DNA of 41,412 bases, taken from positions 1-41,412 of the forward strand of contig ONAR01000021.1 in assembly GCA_900315835.1 (NCBI GenBank), written 5' to 3'. A program made the translations under genes and the position numbers. Source of the stretch: an uncultured Prevotella sp. (GTDB lineage: Bacteria; Bacteroidota; Bacteroidia; Bacteroidales; Bacteroidaceae). The notes beneath the pieces are model-generated. The model saw only the letters and a list, made by a program, of their open reading frames with translations. It did not search any database and was not told where the DNA came from. This document shows positions 33,215 to 41,412 of this stretch, piece by piece; the stretch's first letter is position 1; each line of letters opens with the position of its first letter.

Positions 33215-35923
33215 TCACTTCTTGGCTTTCAGAGCTTTAAGACTTTCTTGCAAAGCGGCAATTTTCTCTTCGGCGTCGCTCTGCTTCTTGCGCTCCTTGG
33301 CCACGACGGCCTCGGGGGCATGAGCAACGAAGTTGGCGTTGGAGAGTTTCTTCTGCACGCCGGCAAGGAAGCCTTCGAGATGCTGGAGTTCCTTCTCTTG
33401 CTTCTCAATCTCGGCATCGATGTCAATCAGATCGCCCACAGGAACGGCAAACTCGTCGGTACCGACCATGAACGCTGAGGCATCAGCCGTCTTTTCGGCG
33501 GCTACACTGAAGGTCTTGAGGTTGCCCATCTTATTGATGATGGCCTCGTAGGCGGCATAATGGTTCTCGCCGATAGCCTGCAGTTCGAGCTGCTTCTTCG
33601 GTGCGATGTTCTTGTCGTTGCGGATGGCGCGTACGCCGGCAACGATTTGCTTCACCTGTTCCATGATGGCAGTCACCTTGCGGTCGTCGTCGGTAGCAGG
33701 GGCGATGGTGAGCTGTGACACCATGATGCTCTCGCCCGGCTTGCGGTCGTAGATATGCTGCCAAAGTTCCTCGGTGATGAACGGCATGAAGGGATGCAAC
33801 ATCTGCATGAGCTTCTCAAAGAAGCCGAGCGTGCTGTCCATCGTCGCCTTGTCAATGGGCTGTTGCTTGCCATCGACGTACGCAGGCTTAATCATCTCCA
33901 GATACCAGGAACTGAACTCATCCCAGAACAGGCGATAGACCGTCATCAGTGCCTCAGAGATGCGATAGGTCTTAAACTGCTCGTTCATCAGGTCGTTGGT
34001 CTCCTTCAGTTTGGCCTCGAACCAGGCGACAGCCTGACGACACTCCTCCGGCTGGGCCACATCAGCCACGGTCCAACCCTTCACCAGACGGAAGGCATTC
34101 CAAATCTTGTTGTTGAAGTTGCGGCCCTGCTCACAGAGTGACTCATCAAACAGGATGTCGTTGCCGGCAGGAGCTGAGAGCATCATACCCATGCGCACAC
34201 CGTCGGCACCGTATTTCTCGATGAGCGAGATCGGGTCGGGCGAATTGCCCAGACTCTTCGACATCTTACGGCCGAGCTTGTCGCGCACGATACCGGTGAA
34301 GTAAACGTGGCGGAACGGCATCTTCCCGCGGTATTCGTAGCCGGCCATAATCATGCGGGCCACCCAGAAGAAGATGATGTCGGGACCGGTGACAAGGTCG
34401 GACGTGGGATAATAATAGTTGATTTCCTTGTTGTCGGGGTCGAGGATGCCATTGAACAGCGAGATAGGCCAGAGCCATGACGAGAACCAAGTGTCGAGAC
34501 AGTCGCTTTCCTGCTCGAGTTCCTCAGCTTTCAGGGCAGGGTTCTTCTGTCGGGCCAGCGTCAGGGCCTCCTGAGCCGTCTCAGCTACGACGAAGTCACG
34601 CTTGCCATCGGCGGCAGTGAAGTAGTAGGCGGGAATGCGATGTCCCCACCACAGCTGGCGGCTGATGCACCAGTCCTTGATATTCTCCAGCCAATAGCGG
34701 TAGGTGTTCTTGTATTTCTTCGGGAAGAACTCTATCTCGTCGTTCATCACCGGCGGCAGGGCGAGGTCGGCGAAATGCTGCATCTTCAGGAACCATTGCG
34801 TGGAGAGTTTCGGCTCGATAGGCACATTGGTGCGCTCTGAGAAGCCCACCTTATTGTTATAGTCCTCGATTTTCTCCATCAGTCCCTCTGCTTGGAGGTC
34901 GATGGCAATCTGCTTACGCACGTCCATACGGTCCTGGCCGACATACATACCGGCAGCCTCAGAGATGGTGCCGTCGTCGTTGAAGATGTCGATGGTCTCC
35001 AAATGGTGCTTCAAACCGAGCATATGGTCGTTGACGTCGTGAGCCGGCGTTACCTTCAGACAGCCGGTACCGAACTGGATGTCGACATAGTCGTCCTCGA
35101 TGACGGGGATGACACGGCCCACTTTCGGCACGATGACGTGCAGACCCTTGAGCCACGTGTTCTTCACATCGTTGGGATTGATACACATAGCCGTATCGCC
35201 CATGATGGTCTCCGGACGCGTCGTCGCCACAACGGCGTAGTAGCCTTTGGCGTCCTGATGCATCACGTTGCCCTCGTCCTTGCGGCTCACCTTGGCCTGG
35301 TCCTCAGGGGCGATGTAATATTTGAGGTAATAGAGTTTGGAGTGCTCCTCTTTATAGATAACCTCCTCGTCGGAGAGGGCTGTCTTGGCCTTCGGATCCC
35401 AGTTGACCATGCGCACGCCACGATAGATGAGGCCCTTGCGGTAGAGGTCGACGAAAACGTGGATGACACTCTTTGAACGCACATCGTCCATAGTGAAGGC
35501 GGTGCGGTCCCAGTCGCACGAGCAGCCTAACTTACGTAGCTGCTTGAGGATGATGCCGCCATGCTCACGCGTCCAGTCCCACGCATGCTCGAGGAACTGC
35601 TCACGGGTGAGGTCGGTCTTCTTAATGCCCTGCTCGGCGAGTTTGCCCACCACCTTGGCCTCGGTAGCAATGGAGGCATGGTCGGTGCCGGGTACCCAGC
35701 AGGCATTCTTACCCTCCATCCGCGCGCGGCGGACGAGGATGTCCTGAATGGTGTTGTTAAGCATGTGACCCATGTGCAGCACACCGGTGACGTTGGGTGG
35801 GGGGATAACCACCGTATAAGGCTCTCTGCCATCGGGTTTGGAACTGAAAAGCTTGTTGTCAAGCCAGTATTGATACCATTTCGACTCAACTTCCTTCGGG
35901 TCGTACTTACTTGCTAATTCCAT
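33215..35923 (-). CDS. valS: Valyl-tRNA synthetase
   Basis: Charges tRNA-Val. A class I synthetase of 902 residues. The HIGH-type motif is in [15 protein letters not shown] near residue 40-54, and the KMSKS motif is in [13 protein letters not shown] near residue 550. Between them is the large editing domain (CP1). The anticodon-binding domain follows. The C-terminal coiled coil (about 835-902, [18 protein letters not shown] onward) is the tRNA-binding arm typical of bacterial ValS. Transcription starts from the divergent promoter region shared with mazG. Confidence 0.98.
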   Translation of the reverse strand: MELASKYDPKEVESKWYQYWLDNKLFSSKPDGREPYTVVIPPPNVTGVLHMGHMLNNTIQDILVRRARMEGKNACWVPGTDHASIATEAKVVGKLAEQGIKKTDLTREQFLEHAWDWTREHGGIILKQLRKLGCSCDWDRTAFTMDDVRSKSVIHVFVDLYRKGLIYRGVRMVNWDPKAKTALSDEEVIYKEEHSKLYYLKYYIAPEDQAKVSRKDEGNVMHQDAKGYYAVVATTRPETIMGDTAMCINPNDVKNTWLKGLHVIVPKVGRVIPVIEDDYVDIQFGTGCLKVTPAHDVNDHMLGLKHHLETIDIFNDDGTISEAAGMYVGQDRMDVRKQIAIDLQAEGLMEKIEDYNNKVGFSERTNVPIEPKLSTQWFLKMQHFADLALPPVMNDEIEFFPKKYKNTYRYWLENIKDWCISRQLWWGHRIPAYYFTAADGKRDFVVAETAQEALTLARQKNPALKAEELEQESDCLDTWFSSWLWPISLFNGILDPDNKEINYYYPTSDLVTGPDIIFFWVARMIMAGYEYRGKMPFRHVYFTGIVRDKLGRKMSKSLGNSPDPISLIEKYGADGVRMGMMLSAPAGNDILFDESLCEQGRNFNNKIWNAFRLVKGWTVADVAQPEECRQAVAWFEAKLKETNDLMNEQFKTYRISEALMTVYRLFWDEFSSWYLEMIKPAYVDGKQQPIDKATMDSTLGFFEKLMQMLHPFMPFITEELWQHIYDRKPGESIMVSQLTIAPATDDDRKVTAIMEQVKQIVAGVRAIRNDKNIAPKKQLELQAIGENHYAAYEAIINKMGNLKTFSVAAEKTADASAFMVGTDEFAVPVGDLIDIDAEIEKQEKELQHLEGFLAGVQKKLSNANFVAHAPEAVVAKERKKQSDAEEKIAALQESLKALKAKK

Positions 35924-35968
35924 TTAATATTGATGCTTTTATTGTCCTCTTAATATAGAATAACGCTG

Positions 35969-36006
35969 CAAAATTACTAATTTTCAATTGAAAACTATTA
36001 CCTTTG
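35969..36006. promoter_or_regulatory. Symmetric divergent promoters of valS and mazG with a central palindrome
   Basis: TAATTTTG on the minus strand (35969-35976) and TACCTTTG on the plus strand (35999-36006) are -7 boxes facing away from each other. Between them is a perfect 14-bp palindrome TTTTCAATTGAAAA (35981-35994) with exactly four bases on each side. The arrangement suggests that polymerase cannot occupy both promoters at once, or that one regulator controls both genes. Confidence 0.65.
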
Positions 36007-36025
36007 CAACAAAAAGATTGCTACC

Positions 36026-36973
36026 ATGCATACAAGAGAAGAAAAGTTGGCTGCTTTCGGCCGTTTGTTGGACGTACAGGAGCGGTTGCGCAAGGAATGT
36101 CCCTGGGACCGGAAACAGACGTTTGAGAGTCTGCGGCCGAACACGATTGAGGAGGTGTTTGAGCTGTGCGATGCGCTGGTTGACAGGGATATGCCCAATA
36201 TCTACAAGGAACTCGGCGACGTGATGGAGCACGTGGTGCTGTACAGCATCATGGGGCAGGAAACTGGCGACTTCGACGTGGCCGACGTCTGCAACCAGCA
36301 GGCCGACAAGTTGATGTTCCGTCATCCGTTTATCGATTGGAACCGGCAGCCGGACAAAGCCGATAATCCCGCCGACCAAAAGCCCAATTGGACGGTTACG
36401 AATCCTGACCTTGCCATTAACCGAAATGGACAAGTGGTTTATAAAGAGGATATTAACGACAGTGATGTCGACAAGGACATAACGATGTCGACCGACTTAA
36501 AGGCAGGGCAGGGTAAAGCAACCGATGTGGAAATTACCTGGGAGCAGATCAAGCAGAAGGAAAAGCATGGCAACAAGACTGTGCTGAGCGGCGTGCCGAA
36601 ATCGCTGCCCTCGCTCATCAAGGCTTACCGCATTCAGGATAAGGCCCGCAACGTTGGCTTCGACTGGAAAAAGAAGGAAGACGTATGGGATAAGGTGCGC
36701 GAAGAGTTGGGCGAGCTCGAGGTGGAGCTCAACAAAGGCGACGAGGACCGCTCGACGCGCGAACTGGGCGACTTCCTCTTCAGCATCATCAATGCCGCCC
36801 GGCTCTATCACCTCAATCCCGACAATGCCCTGGAGCATACTAACAGGAAATTCATTTCACGATTCAACTATATTGAACAGAAAGCCAAGGAGTTGGGTAA
36901 GAACCTGAAGGATATGACCTTGGAAGAGATGGACCGGTACTGGAATGAGGCAAAGACAAAAGAACAACGCTAA
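36026..36973 (+). CDS. mazG: Nucleoside triphosphate pyrophosphohydrolase MazG, with a long internal insert
   Basis: Hydrolyses (d)NTPs to monophosphates and diphosphate, limiting non-canonical or alarmone nucleotides. Two MazG domains are visible. The N-terminal one has CPWDRKQTFESLRPNTIEE, then ELGDVMEHVVL. The C-terminal one has VGFDW, EELGELEVEL and ELGDFLFSIINAARL. Both keep the metal-binding EExxE...ExxD patterns. The protein is 315 residues, against about 260 in E. coli. The excess is a polar, less GC-rich insert at about 103-170 (between RHPFIDW and TWEQIKQKEK), which contains NWTVTNPDLAINRNGQVVY. The following lipoprotein gene is 12 bases away. Confidence 0.93.
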   Translation: MHTREEKLAAFGRLLDVQERLRKECPWDRKQTFESLRPNTIEEVFELCDALVDRDMPNIYKELGDVMEHVVLYSIMGQETGDFDVADVCNQQADKLMFRHPFIDWNRQPDKADNPADQKPNWTVTNPDLAINRNGQVVYKEDINDSDVDKDITMSTDLKAGQGKATDVEITWEQIKQKEKHGNKTVLSGVPKSLPSLIKAYRIQDKARNVGFDWKKKEDVWDKVREELGELEVELNKGDEDRSTRELGDFLFSIINAARLYHLNPDNALEHTNRKFISRFNYIEQKAKELGKNLKDMTLEEMDRYWNEAKTKEQR

Positions 36974-36985
36974 ACAACTTATAAG

Positions 36986-37543
36986 ATGAAACAATTATCT
37001 TTACTTTTTATCGCCATTGCCGTGATGACGTTGGCTATGACCGGATGTAAGAACAAATCGCATCGCAATGTTGGCGACTCGATTGTTGCCGAGGAACCGA
37101 CCGTGACTGACTCGACGGTTTATGGTGTATGCGGCGAGAACACAGCTATGCATACGCTGTCGCTCATTACCGATGCCGGCGACACGCTTGAATATGTGCT
37201 CGACGACAGCGAGGAAAATCCGGTCGTTGGCGGACTGTTGGCTGGCGACCGTCTGGCTGTGGTCGAGGGCCCTGAGATGGACGGCGAGAAGACGGCCAAG
37301 AAAGTCATCAACCTCACCACGCTGCTCGGCAAATGGACCAGCCTCGACAAGAACTTCGAGATAGAGGAGGGCGGTACGGTGAAATCTTACGTCGAAGCTG
37401 AGAAGAACCCATGGACCAGTTGGAAAATCCTCAACGGTAAGCTGGTGCTCAACCGCGACACTTTTGCCATTGACAACCTCGGCAGCGACTCACTTTATCT
37501 GGAAAACGATAAGGGCATCTTTGTTTACAAGCGGGCTAAATAA
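36986..37543 (+). CDS. Lipoprotein, possibly lipocalin-like
   Basis: A 185-residue protein with a lipoprotein signal and lipobox AMTGC (Cys21). The first half (about 45-105) is a beta-rich segment with GDTLEYVLDDSEENPVVGG. The second half begins LLGKWTSLDKNFEIEEGGTV and continues through short strands to the C-terminus, the layout of small lipocalin-like domains in Bacteroidetes lipoproteins. The assignment is weak and no ligand can be named. It lies between mazG (12 bases) and rnz (9 bases) and is probably co-transcribed with both. Confidence 0.65.
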   Translation: MKQLSLLFIAIAVMTLAMTGCKNKSHRNVGDSIVAEEPTVTDSTVYGVCGENTAMHTLSLITDAGDTLEYVLDDSEENPVVGGLLAGDRLAVVEGPEMDGEKTAKKVINLTTLLGKWTSLDKNFEIEEGGTVKSYVEAEKNPWTSWKILNGKLVLNRDTFAIDNLGSDSLYLENDKGIFVYKRAK

Positions 37544-37552
37544 ACGAAAGCT

Positions 37553-38470
37553 ATGGAGCCGTTCAACATTCATATCTTAGGTTGCGGCAGCGCCCTGCCA
37601 ACGCTGAAGCATTATGCTTCGTCGCAGGTTGTCGAGATACGCGGCAAGTATTTTATGATAGACTGCGGCGAGGGTACACAAATGCAGTTGCGGCGCTCGC
37701 GCATTGGTTTCACCAAGATACAGGCGGTCTTCATTTCCCACCTTCATGGTGACCACTGCTTCGGGCTGATAGGCCTCATTTCCACGTTTGGAATGCTGGG
37801 CCGTACAGCGCCGTTACAGGTCTATGCACCAGCCGCTTTCGAGAGACTGCTGAAGGAAGAGATGAACCTGTTCTGTAATGGCTTGGAGTTCGATGTCGTG
37901 TTTCATGCCGTGGATACCGACAAGCATCAGATCATCTACGACGACCGTAGTCTGACCGTAGAGACCCTTCCGCTCGACCACCGCATCCCATGCTGTGGCT
38001 TCCTCTTCCGGGAGAAGCCCACGCTGCCGCATATCCGTCGCGATATGATTGACTGTTATGAGGTGCCGGTCAGCCAGATCAACAACATCAAGAATGGTGC
38101 CGACTGGGTGACGCCAGACGGTGAGACGATACCCAACAGCCGTTTCACCGTGCCTGCCGCTCCGCCGCGCGCCTATGCTTATTGCTGCGACACGCGGTAC
38201 AAACCACAGTTGAGCCAACTCGTCGAAGGGGTCAATCTGCTTTATCATGACTCTACTTACGACAGCACCTGTGCCGACCGTGCTCGCCTCTACTATCATT
38301 CCACCTCACAGCAGGCGGCTCAAGTGGCGCGCGATGCTCATGTAGGTCAGTTGATGCTTGGCCATTTCAGCGCACGCTACGACAACGAGGAGAATATTCT
38401 CAAGGAAGCGCAGGCCATCTTCCCCAACAGCTTTTTGGCGAAAGAGGGGCTGGTGGTGCCGGTGATTTAA
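37553..38470 (+). CDS. rnz: Ribonuclease Z
   Basis: A 305-residue metallo-beta-lactamase-fold endonuclease that cuts tRNA precursors at the 3' end. This is useful here because the tRNA-Ser at 29.5 kb lacks an encoded CCA. The zinc motif is FISHLHGDHCFGLIGLIST at about 62-80. The N-terminal LGCGSALPT and IDCGEGTQMQLRR match RNase Z. Further metal ligands are in YCCDTRY and LGHFSARY. The 22-bp palindromic array begins 15 bases after the stop. Confidence 0.96.
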   Translation: MEPFNIHILGCGSALPTLKHYASSQVVEIRGKYFMIDCGEGTQMQLRRSRIGFTKIQAVFISHLHGDHCFGLIGLISTFGMLGRTAPLQVYAPAAFERLLKEEMNLFCNGLEFDVVFHAVDTDKHQIIYDDRSLTVETLPLDHRIPCCGFLFREKPTLPHIRRDMIDCYEVPVSQINNIKNGADWVTPDGETIPNSRFTVPAAPPRAYAYCCDTRYKPQLSQLVEGVNLLYHDSTYDSTCADRARLYYHSTSQQAAQVARDAHVGQLMLGHFSARYDNEENILKEAQAIFPNSFLAKEGLVVPVI

Positions 38471-38484
38471 CACCATGGATTGCC

Positions 38485-38572
38485 ATTACCAGACTCTGGT
38501 AATGCGATTACCAGGCTTTGGTAATGTGGTTACCAGGCTTTGGTAATGTGGTTACCAAGTCTTGGTATTAAT
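38485..38572. repeat. 22-bp tandem array with internal inverted repeat (four units)
   Basis: Four units of exactly 22 bases start at 38485, 38507, 38529 and 38551. Each carries TTACCA and TGGTAA as complementary arms around a 5-base centre, except the last, which is degraded at its right end. The first unit has ATTACCA-GACTC-TGGTAAT. The array lies just past rnz and could act as its terminator. Unit length and layout match the unrelated array at 23477-23586. Confidence 0.9.
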
Positions 38573-38688
38573 TAAATATGTCGATTTGCACCGTGTAAAC
38601 TGCTACGCTGAAGGCAGGCTTGAATTAAATATTGTTAAACCAAATGATTTCGATGCACTCTTAGCATCCAATATTGCGAGGTTTTTAA

Positions 38689-38696
38689 TATATTTG
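38689..38696 (+). promoter_or_regulatory. -7 promoter box for the small sorting-domain gene
   Basis: TATATTTG matches TAnnTTTG and lies 24 bases before the ATG at 38721 and 12 before the ATG at 38709. It lies inside the longer open frame from 38562, which argues against that earlier start. Confidence 0.6.
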
Positions 38697-38720
38697 CAGA
38701 CGAATTCAATGCACGTGCTT

Positions 38721-39032
38721 ATGCTTAAAAAATTACTCTTTACACTGATGCTGGGTTGCGGCGCTGTACCGTTCATGGTGCAGCAGGTTAATGCCATGCC
38801 TGGTGTCGAAATCATTGAAAACGATTTCTCTCAGATTTCCATTGAGTTGAAGGGCTCAACATTGCGTGTGGCCGGTGCTGCAGGCGAGGACCTCTATATC
38901 TATAACATCACGGGTGTGAGGGTACTCAGCCTTAGGGTCGACGGCAATGATAAGAGTTACAACCTTAACCTGCCGAAAGGATGCTACATCGTGAAGGTGG
39001 GCAGCGTGGTGAGGAAAATTTCTATCCGGTAA
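38721..39032 (+). CDS. Small exported protein resembling a lone T9SS type A sorting domain
   Basis: A 103-residue protein with a signal peptide (MLKKLLFTLMLGCG... to about VNA). The rest is almost entirely a beta-sandwich like a type A T9SS C-terminal domain: VAGAAGEDLYIYNITGVRVL, then YNLNLPKGCYIVKVGSVVRK and a terminal KISIR. In normal cargo such a domain follows a large enzyme and is removed by PorU; here there is almost no cargo (about 25 residues). The frame is open from 38562, but the promoter box at 38689 favours the ATG at 38721 (38709 also possible). The L,D-transpeptidase gene follows after 17 bases. Confidence 0.7.
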   Translation: MLKKLLFTLMLGCGAVPFMVQQVNAMPGVEIIENDFSQISIELKGSTLRVAGAAGEDLYIYNITGVRVLSLRVDGNDKSYNLNLPKGCYIVKVGSVVRKISIR

Positions 39033-39049
39033 TTTATAAATAATAAGAT

Positions 39050-40642
39050 GTGAGACTGGGTAATATCTTTTATTCACATTCCCCTTTCCAGCTTCTTATT
39101 CTCTTCACACTTCTTGTTTTGACGGGATGCCGGGAGCATGTCGCCAATCCAAATGCGCATATCACATTGAGTGATTATGCGTCAATGGCTTCTGATGATT
39201 ATCAGTTGTCCCCACGTCGCGTGCGGACAACAGTCTTGTTGATGGCGGCAGCCGACAGCGACTCCACGCTATCCGACTTCTATGCCCGTAGTCATTATAC
39301 GAAACGTCGTGGACTGCTGTGGGTCAACCGTAAAGGAGTTGATCCACAAGCCGATTCTTTAGTCGCCCGTTTGAGAACAGTGACCCGGCTTGGCTTCAAT
39401 CCCGAGAAGTTTCGCCTGTCTCAGATTGAAAATGATTTGCAAAGGGCAAAGCGTTTAAAGTTCGACGATGAAGAAAATACGGTCAGCCGCGTCTATGCCC
39501 GATTAGAGTATAATCTCACCAAAGCCTGTTTCCGCTATGCTGCCGGCCAGCGCTTCGGCTATGTCAATCCTAAGCAGCTCTTCAATCAGCTTGATGTCCG
39601 TGACTCCACTTCGGGGCGTGTCATTTACAACACACTGTTTGATTTGCCCTGTCCCACGGCTGGCTCGTCTTTCTATCATCAAGTTGCGCGGGCAATCAGC
39701 GTTGACAGTCTGAGCTGTTTTCTTGATAAAGGTGAACCGCATAATACTTACTATAACCGTCTGCTGCAGTTGCTCAACTCCGATTCCGTATCTTATTACG
39801 GCCGTAAGTTGGTCATGGTCAACTTGGAACGGAGCCGATGGCGTCTCAATACCTATCCGTGGGACGAGCGTAAGGTGGTCATCGTTAATATTCCGTCTTA
39901 TCATTTAATGGCGCTTGATGGTGATGATGTGCTTACGATGCGCATTGGCTGCGGGTCGCTGAAGTCGAAGACGCCGATGCTCTGTAGTACCATCACGCGG
40001 ATGGACATCAATCCACAATGGATTATGCCGAGGAGCATCGTCAAGAAAAGCATTATTCCACGGCTCGGTAATCCGGCGTACTTCCGGCAGCATCATTATT
40101 TCATTCGCGAGCGGGCAACCGGAGACATCCTGCCGCCCAGTTATGGATTGCGTTACGGTTTGGAGTCGGGCGACTACCTCGCCATACAGGAAGGGGGACA
40201 GGGCAACGCCCTTGGTCGGATTATCTTCCGCTTCAACAACGATTTCTCCATCTATCTCCACGACACCTCCTCGAAAGAGGTGTTCAGTCGTGGCGACCGC
40301 GATGTCAGCCATGGCTGTATCCGGGTTGAGCGTCCTTTCGATCTGGCTGTTTTCCTTTTGGGCAAAGGCCAAGACAAAACCATCGAAAAGATACGCTATT
40401 CCATGCACGCCGATGTCTCACCGTTGGGGAAAAAGAAAAGTGAACTGACCGACGACGAGGCGATGGTCAATGATACGCTGCAAAAGAAATTGCTTATCGG
40501 TTCTGCCAAGGTGAAGCCAGAAGTGCCCGTTTATATCCTCTACTTCACTCTTTATCCTAATGAGCATGGAAAACTTCGCACCTATCGGGATGTTTATGGA
40601 TATGATGGCCTGATTTACAATCAATTAAAGAATTATATTTAA
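39050..40642 (+). CDS. L,D-transpeptidase lipoprotein (YcbB-like)
   Basis: A 530-residue envelope protein starting with GTG, with lipobox LVLTGC (Cys27). The N-terminal scaffold region covers about 30-260. The YkuD catalytic domain covers about 270-450, starting around KVVIVNIPSYHLMALD and ending in the active-site motif SHGCIRVE with Cys423. The catalytic cysteine cross-links peptidoglycan stems in a 3-3 fashion or attaches proteins to the wall. Length and layout resemble the large YcbB/LdtD group. The C-terminal tail (after 450) includes VYILYFTLYPNEHG, another usual segment of this group. Confidence 0.9.
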   Translation: MRLGNIFYSHSPFQLLILFTLLVLTGCREHVANPNAHITLSDYASMASDDYQLSPRRVRTTVLLMAAADSDSTLSDFYARSHYTKRRGLLWVNRKGVDPQADSLVARLRTVTRLGFNPEKFRLSQIENDLQRAKRLKFDDEENTVSRVYARLEYNLTKACFRYAAGQRFGYVNPKQLFNQLDVRDSTSGRVIYNTLFDLPCPTAGSSFYHQVARAISVDSLSCFLDKGEPHNTYYNRLLQLLNSDSVSYYGRKLVMVNLERSRWRLNTYPWDERKVVIVNIPSYHLMALDGDDVLTMRIGCGSLKSKTPMLCSTITRMDINPQWIMPRSIVKKSIIPRLGNPAYFRQHHYFIRERATGDILPPSYGLRYGLESGDYLAIQEGGQGNALGRIIFRFNNDFSIYLHDTSSKEVFSRGDRDVSHGCIRVERPFDLAVFLLGKGQDKTIEKIRYSMHADVSPLGKKKSELTDDEAMVNDTLQKKLLIGSAKVKPEVPVYILYFTLYPNEHGKLRTYRDVYGYDGLIYNQLKNYI

Positions 40643-40660
40643 GTTAATCAGCAGAGGACT

Positions 40661-41212
40661 GTGAGAGAAACTGACGATAAGGAATTGATAGGTCGACTGG
40701 CTGATCCGGCAACGCGTGAACGCGCCTTCGCCGAATTGGTAAAGTTGTTCAGCCAGCCGCTGTATTGGCAAATACGGCGGTTGGTACTCTCGCATGACGA
40801 TGCCAATGACGTGCTGCAGAATACCTTTCTTAAGGCATGGACCAATCTGGACTCCTTTCAAGGTAAGTCGCAACTCTCTACCTGGCTTTATCGTATCGCC
40901 ATTAACGAAGCCATCGATTTTCTTCGACGTAAACGGAAATCTACGATGGTGGATATCGATGAGGATCCGGGCGTAGCCAATATGTTGATGGGGGATGAGT
41001 ATTTTGACGGCGACCAGGCGCAAGCACTCCTGCAACAAGCCATCGCGAAACTGCCCGACGTGCAGCGCGCCGTCTTCAACTTGCGCTATTACGATGATAT
41101 GAAATATTCAGAGATGTCGGAACTGTTAGGTACAAGTGTGGGAGCGCTGAAGGCAAGCTATCACATCGCAGTTACAAAAATTAAGGAAGAACTGGAGAAA
41201 AGTAACGTGTAA
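40661..41212 (+). CDS. ECF-type RNA polymerase sigma factor
   Basis: A 183-residue sigma-70 family factor. Region 2 covers about 25-95, with DVLQNTFLKAWTNLDSF (2.1-2.2) and STWLYRIAINEAIDFLRRK (2.3-2.4, -10 recognition and melting). Region 4 covers about 125-178, with LPDVQRAVFNLRYYDDMKY and SEMSELLGTSVGALKASYH (helix-turn-helix for -35 contact). It starts with GTG at 40661, 18 bases after the transpeptidase stop, so it may be co-transcribed with that gene. No anti-sigma gene follows in the 200 bases left. Confidence 0.92.
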   Translation: MRETDDKELIGRLADPATRERAFAELVKLFSQPLYWQIRRLVLSHDDANDVLQNTFLKAWTNLDSFQGKSQLSTWLYRIAINEAIDFLRRKRKSTMVDIDEDPGVANMLMGDEYFDGDQAQALLQQAIAKLPDVQRAVFNLRYYDDMKYSEMSELLGTSVGALKASYHIAVTKIKEELEKSNV

Positions 41213-41267
41213 TAGGGGGCATTCGAATATTATAAGATTAAAGAATGTTAATTATTGGCATGTTTCC

Positions 41268-41412
41268 TTGCAGCATTAAAAAAATCACAATACCTTTGCA
41301 CTCGCTTTCGGAAAAAAACGCCGGGGGCACGAAGAAAGAGTTCTTTGAATTGATTACATAAACAGAGAAGTAGTAGTACAAGAAGCAGGCCGCAGGCCGG
41401 GCATGTAGATGA
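41268..41412 (+). promoter_or_regulatory. Probable rRNA operon promoter and leader
   Basis: TTG (41268-41270) and TACCTTTG (41290-41297) are separated by 19 bases, the canonical Bacteroidetes -33/-7 arrangement and the cleanest in the window. The transcript would include AGTTCTTTGAATTG near 41340, a boxA-like antitermination sequence of the kind found before 16S genes in Bacteroides and Prevotella. No 16S sequence is reached before the window ends. The leader identity is recalled, not searched. Confidence 0.55.

Noticed and set aside
38562-38720. An earlier start for the sorting-domain protein
   Set aside because: The added residues do not form a signal peptide, and a TATATTTG box lies inside them.

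Overview
The window looks like a chromosome segment of a Bacteroidales bacterium, most likely Prevotella or a close relative. The evidence is the repeated -7 promoter box TAnnTTTG, a type IX secretion (T9SS) PorQ protein, a T9SS-type sorting domain, many Bacteroidetes-restricted families (metzincin with DUF5117/DUF4953, DUF5686, DUF5672, DUF4112, LolA_2-like) and lipoproteins with Bacteroidetes-style lipoboxes. No phage, insertion sequence or CRISPR array was seen. All assignments are from reading the sequence; no database search was run.

Layout. 0.2-4 kb (minus): a secreted zinc metalloprotease and pheS. 4.1-6 kb (plus): a lipoprotein and murB, ending in a very strong hairpin. 6.1-7 kb (minus): a three-gene envelope/stress set (YtxH, holin-like membrane protein, small hypothetical). 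7.2-13 kb (plus): SPOR lipoprotein, ruvX, def, a large TPR protein and thrS, closed by two hairpins. 13.1-20.5 kb (minus): a tight six-gene operon (YghO-like GNAT acyltransferase, ketoacyl synthase, acyl carrier protein, MMPL/RND exporter, FAD oxidoreductase, LolA-like carrier) that reads as a lipid or polyene synthesis and outer-membrane delivery system. 20.7-23.2 kb (plus): a DUF5686 outer-membrane protein. 23.2-24.2 kb: a gene-free island of several repeat families.

24.2-29.3 kb: a DUF5672 glycosyltransferase-like gene, then cmk and porQ on the minus strand, then tonB-like, polyprenyl synthase and tatD on the plus strand. 29.5 kb: tRNA-Ser(GGA). 29.7-33.2 kb (minus): an accessory stretch with a Fic protein and its palindromic control region, a frameshifted DUF4143 ATPase remnant, a DUF4112 membrane protein and a clostripain-type lipoprotein protease. 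33.2-36 kb: valS, divergent from mazG across a symmetric promoter pair. 36-41.2 kb (plus): mazG with an unusual internal insert, a lipoprotein, rnz, a tiny T9SS-sorting-domain protein, an L,D-transpeptidase and an ECF sigma factor. The last ~150 bases carry a well-formed promoter and what looks like an rRNA-operon leader, so the window probably stops just before a 16S gene.

Most genes are housekeeping (translation, cell wall, nucleotide sanitation) or cell-envelope functions. The most interesting parts are the six-gene acyl-carrier-linked operon and the short tandem repeats: two unrelated arrays share a 22-bp period with an internal inverted repeat, and three loci carry 8-bp-period arrays beside gene ends.
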